Assembly (NCBI GenBank): GCA_964551315.1 | Contig: CAZKCM010000002.1 | Location: 73,736-137,735 of the forward strand | Source: Virgifigura sp964551315 | Lineage (GTDB): Bacteria; Pseudomonadota; Alphaproteobacteria; Dongiales; Dongiaceae | DNA length: 64,000 nt | Reading direction: 5' to 3' | Notes under the pieces: model-generated | Told to the model about the DNA's origin: nothing | The model's input: only the letters and a program-made list of their open reading frames with translations | The model's database searches: none | In this document: in pieces, positions 39,404 through 47,135 of the stretch | Layout of the letters: every line of letters begins with the position of its first letter | How positions within the stretch are numbered: position 1 is the first letter of the stretch | Position numbers and translations under genes: made by a program

Positions 39404-41032
39404 CTACTGCGCGTCCTTCGCGTAGACGTAATCGTAATGCACCGGGATGTGCACCGGGTCGACGAACAGCGCGGGCTCGCCGCCGATGCGCTCGGAGTGC
39501 ATGGTGAAGCGCTGCTCGTTGAAGACCGGCGCCCAGGGCGCGTCCTCCATGATCTGGAGGAAGATCGAGCGCCACAGCGCCAGCCGCTCCTCCGCCCTGG
39601 CCGGGTCGACGATGGCGTCGGCCTCCGCCGCCTTGGCGTCGAGCTCCTCGTTGCAGTACTTCGCCCAGTTCCAGCCGCCCTCCACGGCGCCGCCGCAGCC
39701 GAGGATCGGCCCGTAGAAATTGGACGGGTCGGGGAAGTCGGCGATCCAGGCCATGCCGCCCGACCAGATCATCGGCGCCTGGCCCTCGCCGCCCGCCGAG
39801 ATCACCGAGGCCTGGGCCAGCGACTTGATCTCGGCCCGGATGCCGATTGCCGCCAGGTCTTGCTGGATCGCCTGCGCGATGCGCGGATTGGGATCAACGT
39901 TCATGACGTAGAGCTCGGTGTCGAAGCCGTTGGGGTATCCGGCCTCGGCGAGGAGGCTCTTGGCCCTCGTCGGATCGTAGGGATAGCCCTCGTAATCCTC
40001 CGCATATCCGGGCATGGCCGGCGGCAGCGGCTGGTTGGCGGGCACGGCGCGGTTGTTGATGATCCGGACGACGCGGTCCTTGTTGATCGCCATGTTGACG
40101 GCCCGACGGACCTCGACCTTGTCGAAGGGGGGCTTCGTCACGTTCATGGTGACGTAGCCGGTGTGGAGTTGTCCGCCCTCGACGACCAGGTCCTCGTTCG
40201 CCGGATCGCTCATCACCTGCACAAACTGCGCCGGCGGGATGCCGTCGCCCAGGATGTCGACCTCGCCGCGTTGCAGCCGCAGAAGCGCCACCGTCGGTTC
40301 CTGGCCGATTTCGAAGGTGATGCGGTCGAGATAGGGAACGCCCTCCCTGTAATAGTCGGGGTTCTTCTCCAGAACGAGACGCTGGCCCAGCGTCCATTCC
40401 GTGAGCTTGTAGGCGCCGGTGCCGACCGGATTCCGGCCGAAGTCGGCGCCGTACTCTTCCACGGCCTCCTTCGGCACGGCGAAGGAGAAGTTGATCGCCA
40501 TGACGTGCAGGAAGGTGGCATCCGGCCGCGACAGCCGGAACACCACGGTCCGGTCGTCGGGCGTGGTGATGCCCGACAGTTCCTTCGCCTCGCCCGAGGC
40601 CATCGCCTCGAAGCCTTCGATCGTGGCGAAGAATCCCTGGCCGGGGCTCTGCGTCTCGGGGTTCACGGCCCGCTCGATCGAATACTTGATGTCGGCCGCC
40701 GTCAGCGGGCGGCCGTTGTGGAACGTCACGCCGTCGCGCAGGCGAAAGGTGAAGGTCCGGCCGTCCTCGGATATCTCGTAGCTCTCGGCGAGGTCGGGGA
40801 CGAGCGTCGTCGTGCCCGGCTCGTAGTCCATCAGCCCGTCGAACAGGCTCTTGATGATCGACCAGTTCTGCCAGTCATAGCCGATCGCCGGGTCGAGGGT
40901 GGAGATGTCGTTCTTGTAGGTGACGATCATCTCGCCGCCGGGCTTCGGCCCGTCCTGGGCAAAAGACGCGGTCGTCGGTGCGGACGCAAGCAGCGCGAAT
41001 GCCGCAGCGGCCGCCAGAAATGCGGACTTCAT
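39404..41032 (-). CDS. ABC importer solute-binding protein, family 5 (peptide/opine type)
   Basis: Periplasmic binding protein of 542 residues with a Sec signal peptide (MKSAFLAAAAAFALLASAPT, cleavage near ASFA-QD). Family 5 features are ISTLDPAIGYDWQ near the N-terminus, LRDGVTFHNGRPLTAADIKYSIERA (in part), and VRRAVNMAINKDRVV. The ligand may be a peptide, an opine, a glycoside or nickel chelate; the neighbouring amidase suggests an amide-bearing solute. ATG 41032. It comes third in the operon after both permeases, an unusual order. Confidence 0.93.
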   Translation of the reverse strand: MKSAFLAAAAAFALLASAPTTASFAQDGPKPGGEMIVTYKNDISTLDPAIGYDWQNWSIIKSLFDGLMDYEPGTTTLVPDLAESYEISEDGRTFTFRLRDGVTFHNGRPLTAADIKYSIERAVNPETQSPGQGFFATIEGFEAMASGEAKELSGITTPDDRTVVFRLSRPDATFLHVMAINFSFAVPKEAVEEYGADFGRNPVGTGAYKLTEWTLGQRLVLEKNPDYYREGVPYLDRITFEIGQEPTVALLRLQRGEVDILGDGIPPAQFVQVMSDPANEDLVVEGGQLHTGYVTMNVTKPPFDKVEVRRAVNMAINKDRVVRIINNRAVPANQPLPPAMPGYAEDYEGYPYDPTRAKSLLAEAGYPNGFDTELYVMNVDPNPRIAQAIQQDLAAIGIRAEIKSLAQASVISAGGEGQAPMIWSGGMAWIADFPDPSNFYGPILGCGGAVEGGWNWAKYCNEELDAKAAEADAIVDPARAEERLALWRSIFLQIMEDAPWAPVFNEQRFTMHSERIGGEPALFVDPVHIPVHYDYVYAKDAQ

Positions 41033-41094
41033 AGGCTCTGCCTCCCGTGTTGGCCCGGCGGCGTGGCGCCGCGGCAGGGCTTTGTCGGTCATTA

Positions 41095-42015
41095 TCATCG
41101 CAGTCTGATCCGGGGGTCAATCAGCGGCGCCACCAGGTCGGCCAGCAGGTTGCCGAGCACGATGGCGACCGCCGCGACCAGCGTTACCCCCATGATGATC
41201 GGGATGTCGATCCGCTGGATCGCCTGCCAGGCGAGCTGGCCGATCCCCGGCCAGCCGAACACCGATTCCACGACCACCGCGCCGCTCATGAAGATGCCAA
41301 TGTCGAGGCCGATCATCGCGATCACCGGCAGGATCGCGTTGCGCAGCCCGTGCACCAGGATGACGCCGCGCTCGCTCAAGCCCTTGGCCCGGGCGGTGCG
41401 GATGTAGTCGTGGCGCAGCACCTCGACCATGCTGGACCGGATCATCCGCGAGTACCAGCCGCCGCCGGCGATGCCGAGCGTCAGGGCCGGCAGCGCAAGG
41501 TGGGACAGCGTCCCGTAGCCGCTCAACGGGAACCAGCCAAGCAGATAGGCGAAGAGGTAGAGCAGCAGGAGCCCGACGACGAACTGCGGCGTCGAGACAC
41601 CGGCGAAAGACAGCATCATGATGCCGCGGTCGGCCGTCCGGCCGCGGCGCGCGGCGGCGTAGATCCCGGCCGGCAGCCCGATCAGCAGCTCGAAGAAGAT
41701 GGCGCCCGCCATCAGCAGCAGCGTTGCCGGCAGGCGGCTTCGGATCAGGGTCGAGACCTCCGCCTTCTGCACGTAGGAGCGGCCGAGGTCGCCTTGCGCC
41801 AGGCGGCCGAGATAGCTGACATACTGCACCGGCAGGGGCCGGTCGAGGCCGAGCTGGTGGCGGATCGAGGCGACCGTTTCGGCCGAGGCGCTGCGGCCCG
41901 CGATCATCCGCACCGGGTCCGCGGGGATGAGGAAGGTCAGGCAGAAGGTGACCGCCGTGACGCCGAGCAGGATCAACGCGGAGGCCGCCAGACGCCGGGC
42001 GAGATAGCGCAGCAT
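41095..42015 (-). CDS. ABC importer permease, DppB-like
   Basis: Inner-membrane permease of 306 residues with six helices. The DppB-type N-terminus MLRYLARRLAASALILLGVT and the EAA loop HDYIRTARAKGLSERGVILVH (in part) identify it. Its ATG overlaps the stop of the DppC-like gene by one base (TGATG). The binding-protein gene follows after 62 bp. Confidence 0.95.
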   Translation of the reverse strand: MLRYLARRLAASALILLGVTAVTFCLTFLIPADPVRMIAGRSASAETVASIRHQLGLDRPLPVQYVSYLGRLAQGDLGRSYVQKAEVSTLIRSRLPATLLLMAGAIFFELLIGLPAGIYAAARRGRTADRGIMMLSFAGVSTPQFVVGLLLLYLFAYLLGWFPLSGYGTLSHLALPALTLGIAGGGWYSRMIRSSMVEVLRHDYIRTARAKGLSERGVILVHGLRNAILPVIAMIGLDIGIFMSGAVVVESVFGWPGIGQLAWQAIQRIDIPIIMGVTLVAAVAIVLGNLLADLVAPLIDPRIRLR

Positions 42016-42863
42016 CACCGCCCCCGCTGGGTCGGGTCGAGGACGTCGCGGAGCGCGTCGCCGACCAGGTTGAAGGCAAGCGCCAGCAGCATGATCGCCA
42101 TGCCCGGGAAGAAGACCAGCCACGGCGCCGACAGGAAGTAGGACTGGCTTTCGAAGATGATGCCGCCCCAGGACGGCGTCGGCGGCCGTACGCCGATGCC
42201 GAGGAACGACAGCGTCGCCTCGAGCAGGACGGTCGTGGCGATGCCGAGCGTAGCCCAGACCAGAATGGTCGGCACCAGATGCGGCAGGATGTGGAGGAAC
42301 AGGATGCGCCCGTTGCCGGCCCCGAGCGAGCGGGCCGCCTCGATGTATTCGCGGGCCGCCAGGCCCGTCGTCTCGGTGTAGATGACGCGGGCGATCTGCA
42401 CCCAGTTGACCAGCGCGATCACCATGGCGACGATCCACAGCGACGGCGCGAAGATCGCGGCGAGCGCGATCGCCAGAAGCAGCGCCGGGAACGCCATCAT
42501 CAGGTCGGTGAAGCGCATGATCGCCGCACCGAGCCAGCCCTGGACATAGCCCGCCGTGACGCCGAGCAGTGTGCCCAGGACCACCGCGGCCCCGTTCGCC
42601 ACCACGCCGATGATGAGCGAGGTGCGCGCGCCGTAGAGCAGCCGAGAGAGCAGGTCGCGGCCGAGCAGGTCGGTGCCGAGGAGGAACTTGCCGCCGGGCG
42701 GCACCGGCGCGCCCTCCAATGTCAGCCCGTCGAAGAACTGCTCGGCCGGGTCATAGGGCGCGATGACCGGGGCCAGAACCGCCGCCCCGACCATCACCAG
42801 GATCACCGCCAGCCCGAACAACGCGAGACGGTCGCGGCGGAAGCGCTTCCAGGCAGAGGACAT
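42015..42863 (-). CDS. ABC importer permease, DppC-like
   Basis: Inner-membrane permease of 282 residues: N-terminal RFRRDRLALFGLAVI, the OppC-type loop GTDLLGRDLLSRLLYGAR, EAA motif EYIEAARSLGAGNGRILFLH and C-terminal NLVGDALRDVLDP. It is the first gene of the operon. The order permease C, permease B, binding protein, amidase, ATPase D, ATPase F is not the common binding-protein-first order. Confidence 0.95.
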   Translation of the reverse strand: MSSAWKRFRRDRLALFGLAVILVMVGAAVLAPVIAPYDPAEQFFDGLTLEGAPVPPGGKFLLGTDLLGRDLLSRLLYGARTSLIIGVVANGAAVVLGTLLGVTAGYVQGWLGAAIMRFTDLMMAFPALLLAIALAAIFAPSLWIVAMVIALVNWVQIARVIYTETTGLAAREYIEAARSLGAGNGRILFLHILPHLVPTILVWATLGIATTVLLEATLSFLGIGVRPPTPSWGGIIFESQSYFLSAPWLVFFPGMAIMLLALAFNLVGDALRDVLDPTQRGR

Positions 42864-43204
42864 GGAGGTGGCCGGACTCCATTCGGCGGCAGGAGGAACT
42901 CTGCAAGCGATCCTAGCGGCGGCGCCGAGGCCGTCAACGGCGTCGGGTGCGAGGCCGGTCCGGGGCGGCCAACCGCAGGCGGTCGCCCGTGGGGAACCGC
43001 CGCCGCGAGCGTGTGTTGGACAGACCGCCGCCGCGGCGCGCGCTGCCGTGATCCCGACCGAGAGAGCCGGTTGTGCGGGAAAGGCTCGCCCTTCTATTGT
43101 TGATCGCCGCCGCTACCGGCTTCCGTCCGGCGTCGGCTGTGGCCAGGTCGCCCGGCGGTGCCTGGACGTGAAGCCGGATCCGCCGGAGCCCGACCATCGC
43201 ATCG
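42864..43204. other. Intergenic region between divergent importer operon and membrane-protein gene
   Basis: 341 bp with no supported gene. On the plus strand TTGTGC (43071-43076) and TATTGT (43095-43100), 18 bp apart, are a weak promoter candidate for the gene at 43205. No promoter or operator stands out for the importer operon. Confidence 0.4.
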
Positions 43205-44224
43205 ATGCCGACACGCACTCCAACCACGACCACCGCCGCGCCGAAGCGGCCCACGAAATGGCCGGCCACGCTGCTGCTTGGCCTCGGGCTGATCCTCGTC
43301 TGCGAGGTCCTGCTGTTCGTCGACGTGGCCCTGCGCGACGGGGCGATCATACCCTACGATCCGCTGCCACCGCCGGAGGGCGCGCTGCAGACGGTGACGC
43401 GCTGGGTGGCGCAGAACATGACGCCGCTCTGCTGGGTCGGCTACCTTTTCGCCTTCGACGGGCTGCTGCAGCTTCAGGGCCGCCGGGGCGGCGACCTCTT
43501 GCGTGGCGGCGGATTGGACTCGCCGGTCCGGATCCGGCCGCGGCGGTTCGTCCTCTGCTTCCTCGCCAGCATTCCGATTTGGCTGGTCTTCGACGCCATC
43601 AATTTCGGCCTGCTCGGCGCCTGGAGCTATCACGGCCTGCCCGAGAACGATTTCCACCGCATGACCGCCTATTTCTTCTCTTTCGGCGCGATCGTGCCGG
43701 CGATGCTGCTGGCGGCGGAATTCTTCCAGAGGGCGGGCTTGCGCCGCGTCGAGGGGCCGGTCCTGTGGCTCAGCCCGCGGGCGCAAACCGTGCTGGCGGC
43801 GGCCGGGTTCTTCCTGCTTCTGGTGACGCTTCTCCTCCGCGATCCCGTGGGGGCCGTGCCCCTCTGGCTCGCTTTCATCTTCCTGCTCGACCCGATCAAC
43901 CACCGCTTCGGCGCGCCGAGCCTGCTGGAGGACTGGGCCAAATGCCGCTGGGGGCGGACGCTGGCGCTGCTCGCCGGCGGTCTGCTCTGCGGCTTCCTGT
44001 GGGAGTTCTGGAACTACTGGGCGACGGCGAAATGGATCTACCACCTGCCGTTTCTCGGGCCGTTCGAAACCCTGAAGTATTTCGAGATGCCGGTGCCGGG
44101 GCTTCTCGGCTTTCCGCCTTTCGCGCTCGAAACCTGGGTCATGTTCCAGTCCGTGATCCTGCTCCTCGAAAGGCTCGGCCTGCGCCGCCTCGCCGAACCG
44201 CTGCCGGACGACGCCGTCCTGTAG
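43205..44224 (+). CDS. Polytopic membrane protein of unknown function
   Basis: A 339-residue protein with about eight hydrophobic helices and a polar Thr/Pro-rich N-terminus. The C-terminal part has a striking conserved-looking run, FLWEFWNYWATAKWIYHLPF (about 271-290) followed by KYFEMPVPGLLGFPPFALE, with many aromatic and acidic residues at membrane boundaries. It looks like a family of uncharacterised proteins rather than a transporter with a known signature. No ribosome site is clear at ATG 43205. Divergent from the importer operon. Confidence 0.7.
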   Translation: MPTRTPTTTTAAPKRPTKWPATLLLGLGLILVCEVLLFVDVALRDGAIIPYDPLPPPEGALQTVTRWVAQNMTPLCWVGYLFAFDGLLQLQGRRGGDLLRGGGLDSPVRIRPRRFVLCFLASIPIWLVFDAINFGLLGAWSYHGLPENDFHRMTAYFFSFGAIVPAMLLAAEFFQRAGLRRVEGPVLWLSPRAQTVLAAAGFFLLLVTLLLRDPVGAVPLWLAFIFLLDPINHRFGAPSLLEDWAKCRWGRTLALLAGGLLCGFLWEFWNYWATAKWIYHLPFLGPFETLKYFEMPVPGLLGFPPFALETWVMFQSVILLLERLGLRRLAEPLPDDAVL

Positions 44225-44325
44225 CAAGCGACCGCCCCGAACGGGCCGCGAACCGGGAACTTTCTTCCATTCGCACGGGTTGGAAGGGACGGATCGTTGC
44301 AACCGGCTTGCGCATGGAGGCGGTC

Positions 44326-44549
44326 ATGTTCGTCCTCAAAATTGCTCTGGCCTGTGCGCGCTACGTGATCGGGTTCGTCCTGCTGCTCGGCGCGGCAACA
44401 GCGATCAATGTAGGAATCGTACTCGGCTGGAATGCCTTGAGCCCGGACAGCTTCAGCCGGACGGTGTCCTTGGCCGTGGAGGCGGTGGATTCGGTGGCCG
44501 ACCGCGGCGGTTCAGAGGGCAGCCCGGGTGTCCAGGGCCCGATTCGGCA
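44326..44549 (+). CDS. Small single-span membrane protein, hypothetical (cut by gap)
   Basis: Starts at ATG 44326 (MFVLKIALACARYV), which has GGAGG five bases upstream; an ATG 12 bases earlier overlaps that site and is rejected. One transmembrane helix (about residues 8-32) is followed by a polar segment (DSFSRTVSLAVEAVDSVADR) and the frame enters the N run after about 74 codons. No family recognised. Confidence 0.45.
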
Positions 44550-44649
44550 NNNNNNNNNNNNNNNNNNNNNNNNNNNNNNNNNNNNNNNNNNNNNNNNNNN
44601 NNNNNNNNNNNNNNNNNNNNNNNNNNNNNNNNNNNNNNNNNNNNNNNNN
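44550..44649. other. Assembly gap (100 N) and short untranslated flank
   Basis: Exactly 100 N. The 126 bp between the gap and the polyamine-type binding-protein gene contains one short minus-strand frame ending at 44654 (includes NKMVREIAGRPQWNAVGLPV), with no convincing start; it may be a small gene or chance. Confidence 0.95.
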
Positions 44650-44775
44650 CCCCTCACTGACCCGATACCGGCAGGCCGACGGCGTTCCATTGCGGCCTGC
44701 CGGCGATCTCCCGAACCATCTTGTTGAGGATGGCGTCGGCGAAGCGCGTCTTCTCGTCGGCGACCGTCGGTCTGG

Positions 44776-45888
44776 TCAGAAGCCGGCGCGGACCACCTCC
44801 CAATCACGGTTGATCTTGGTGGTGATCTCGGGCGGTTGCGGCCCGACGAAAACGCCCTTGTTGAGGAGGTCGAGCGGGTTTCTCGGCAGGCCGAGCTCGG
44901 TGAGCCGATCTTCGTCCACCAGCTCGAAGGACCGCGCGTTGGAATGGCCGTAGCCCAGCTCGTCGATCAGGTAGCTGCCGGCTTCCGGGCCGATTAAGGC
45001 ATCGATCAGATCATGTGCCCGCTCTGGCTCCGGCGCGTCCTTGTGCAGGACCAGGCCGCAGACCCAGGTGAGCGCGCCTTCCTTCGGATGGGCGAACTTG
45101 ACTGGCACGCCCTGGGCCATCAGCTCGACCGCCGTCTCGTTCCAGGTCATGGCGGCGGCCACCTCGCCGGTTGCCAGCGCCTGCGCCACCGTCGTGATGT
45201 CGTTCGTGTACATGCGGAGCAGCGGCCGCTGTTGCAGCAGAAGCTCGCGCACCTTGCGGATGTCTTCGTCCGTGACGTTGTCCGTGTCGATGCCGGCATA
45301 GATCGCGGCGCACCACCAGGCGTCCTCGGCCGCCGCCATCATGGCCAGCCGGCCGGCGTAACGCTCGTCCCACAGCATCGCCCAGGATTCCTCCCGGCCC
45401 TCCAGGTCATAGAGGTCCGTCCGGTAGGTGATGGAGGTCTGTCCCCAGTCGAAGGGAACGAACCACTGCTGCCCGTCGAACCGCGTGCCCTTGAGGTCCT
45501 TCAACGGCGGGAACACGTCGTTCCAGTTCGACAGCTTGGTCACGTCGATCGGCCGTATGACGCCGCCGTCCCGCCAGCGCGGCGTGTCGATGCTGCAGGG
45601 GTGTATGACGTCGGCGACGAAGCCGGCCCTCAGCTTCTGAAAGGCCTCCTCCGCATCGCCGAAGAGCGGCGTCTCGGGATCGGCCCCGTATTTTTCCCGA
45701 TAGGAGCCGAAGAGCTCCGGGACGTCGTAGCCGGACCAGGTGAAATAGGTTGCCTGGTCGGCGCGACTCGAACGGCCGGTGAGCGGCAGTACCGCGACGC
45801 CAAGACCCACCCCGCCCAGCGTCCGCAACAGCGCGCGGCGCGATGCGGCGCGCCGCAGGATCGGCCCGGGCCATGAATTTCTGCTCAT
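44776..45888 (-). CDS. Polyamine-type (PotD/PotF-like) solute-binding protein with Tat-like signal
   Basis: A 370-residue family 1 binding protein. The N-terminus MSRNSWPGPILRRAASRRAL ends in a twin-arginine-like run (RR at 17-18, then ALLRTLGGVGLGVAVLPL), suggesting Tat export. The mature part has PotD-type features: FTWSGYDVPELFGSYREKYG, DVIHPCSIDTPRWRDGG, FVPFDWGQTSITYRTDLY and AAAMTWNETA. Likely ligands are polyamines or related amines. Importer permeases and ATPase would be expected beyond the gap on the minus strand. It diverges from the formyltransferase-like gene. Confidence 0.9.
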   Translation of the reverse strand: MSRNSWPGPILRRAASRRALLRTLGGVGLGVAVLPLTGRSSRADQATYFTWSGYDVPELFGSYREKYGADPETPLFGDAEEAFQKLRAGFVADVIHPCSIDTPRWRDGGVIRPIDVTKLSNWNDVFPPLKDLKGTRFDGQQWFVPFDWGQTSITYRTDLYDLEGREESWAMLWDERYAGRLAMMAAAEDAWWCAAIYAGIDTDNVTDEDIRKVRELLLQQRPLLRMYTNDITTVAQALATGEVAAAMTWNETAVELMAQGVPVKFAHPKEGALTWVCGLVLHKDAPEPERAHDLIDALIGPEAGSYLIDELGYGHSNARSFELVDEDRLTELGLPRNPLDLLNKGVFVGPQPPEITTKINRDWEVVRAGF

Positions 45889-46023
45889 TGCGTTTCCCCC
45901 TGATCCATTTTGGTTGTTGCCAGCCGCCGCCCCGGATCCAGCGATTCGTGGCGCCGCCGAGCGGCGGGACAAGGCTACAACCGTTTACTTCAGTTGCGAA
46001 GCTGCTTTGCCCTTTTTTGCGCA

Positions 46024-46056
46024 CTGGTATGCCAGGGGCAGACTCTGGTATACCAG
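46024..46056. promoter_or_regulatory. Paired operator-like palindromes between divergent genes
   Basis: CTGGTATGCCAG (46024-46035, one mismatch from palindromic) and CTGGTATACCAG (46045-46056, perfect) are 21 bp apart centre to centre, two helical turns. The core TGGTATACCA is of the TGGT-N-ACCA kind bound by FCD-type GntR regulators, by general knowledge. They lie between the binding-protein gene and the formyltransferase-like gene. No regulator gene is in view. Confidence 0.6.
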
Positions 46057-46125
46057 AACGACCGTCGCCGGCCGCGGGGAACGCGCCGCGACGGGATCTC
46101 GAGGTTCGAGGGGAGGGAGGAGCCT

Positions 46126-47040
46126 ATGCGGATCATCTTCAATGGACAACAGGCCTTCGGCCAAGCCGTTCTGGAAGCCCTGCTCGCGCGGGGCGAGGAA
46201 ATCGTCGGTGTCTATTGCGCCCCGGACAAGGAGGGCAAGAAGGCCGATCCGCTCAAGGAGTTCGCGGTCGGCCGGAACCTGCCGGTGTTTCAGCCCGCCT
46301 CCTTCAAGACCCCGGAAGTGCGCGAGCAGATCGCGTCGTTGAAGCCCGACCTCGGCGTCATGGCCTATGTGACCCTGTTCGTTCCCGAAGAGATTCTAAA
46401 TCTCCCGACGCACGGCACGATCCAGTACCATCCCTCGCTCCTGCCGCTGCATCGCGGCCCAAGTTCCATCAACTGGCCGATCATCTTCGGCGAGACGAAG
46501 ACGGGCCTCACCATCTTCTGGCCGGACAACGGACTCGATACCGGCCCGATCCTGCTCCAGAAAGAGGTGGAGATCGGCCCCGACGACACGCTGGGCAGCA
46601 TCTATTTCGACAAGCTGTTCCCGATGGGCGTGCAGGCGATGCTCGAGGCCGTCGACCTGGTGCGCAACGGCCAGGCCCCGAAGATCAGGCAGGACGAATC
46701 GAAGGCGACCTACGAGGGCTGGTGCCGCAAGGAGGACGTTCAGATCGATTGGTCGAAGCCGGTGGACGAGGTCTACAACCTCATCCGCGGCGCCAATCCG
46801 CAGCCCGGCGCCTGGACCACGCACGAGGGCAAGATGCTGCAGATCTTCGATGCCGCGAAGATCGCCGAGGCGGTGGGGCAGCCGGGCGAGGTGACGGCGG
46901 TCGGCGGCGACGGCTTCAAGGTCGCGGCCAAGGGTGGCCAGATCCTGGTCAAGCGCGTGCGGCCGGAGGGCGGCGGCAAGGTGGCGGCGGCGGAGTTCGC
47001 CCAGGGCAGCGGGATCGCCAAGGGCGTTCGCTTCGGCTGA
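46126..47040 (+). CDS. Formyltransferase-fold protein like the hydrolase domain of 10-formyl-THF dehydrogenase
   Basis: A 304-residue stand-alone protein most like the N-terminal 10-formyltetrahydrofolate hydrolase domain of ALDH1L1-type dehydrogenases. Shared runs are YHPSLLPLHRGPSSINW (101-117), IFWPDNGLDTGPILLQKE (130-147) and ATYEGWCRKED. Catalytic H102 and D138 are present; the Asn of methionyl-tRNA formyltransferases is Gln (Q100), whereas ALDH1L1 also departs from Asn there. No acyl-carrier or aldehyde dehydrogenase domain follows. It may hydrolyse formyl-THF or transfer formyl to an unknown acceptor. ATG 46126 has GGAGGGAGGAG upstream. Confidence 0.8.
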   Translation: MRIIFNGQQAFGQAVLEALLARGEEIVGVYCAPDKEGKKADPLKEFAVGRNLPVFQPASFKTPEVREQIASLKPDLGVMAYVTLFVPEEILNLPTHGTIQYHPSLLPLHRGPSSINWPIIFGETKTGLTIFWPDNGLDTGPILLQKEVEIGPDDTLGSIYFDKLFPMGVQAMLEAVDLVRNGQAPKIRQDESKATYEGWCRKEDVQIDWSKPVDEVYNLIRGANPQPGAWTTHEGKMLQIFDAAKIAEAVGQPGEVTAVGGDGFKVAAKGGQILVKRVRPEGGGKVAAAEFAQGSGIAKGVRFG

Positions 47041-47091
47041 TCCGATCGTCCATCCCGCTTACCGGAATGAGGGGGCGGAGCTGATCCGTGC

Positions 47092-47116
47092 AGGGGCGGG
47101 TTTCAAACCCGCCCCT
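47092..47116. terminator. Long perfect hairpin between convergent genes
   Basis: AGGGGCGGGTTT/AAACCCGCCCCT, 12 bp arms around a single base, so the effective loop is a few bases. It lies between two convergent genes. This kind of GC-plus-TTT palindrome also occurs as a dispersed repeat in many genomes; other copies were not seen here. Confidence 0.65.
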
Positions 47117-47135
47117 CGGCATTCGGGCACCGGCC

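Noticed and set aside
44654..44775. Short minus-strand frame after the polyamine-type binding-protein gene
   Set aside because: No acceptable start codon or ribosome site and no recognised family; too close to the gap to judge.
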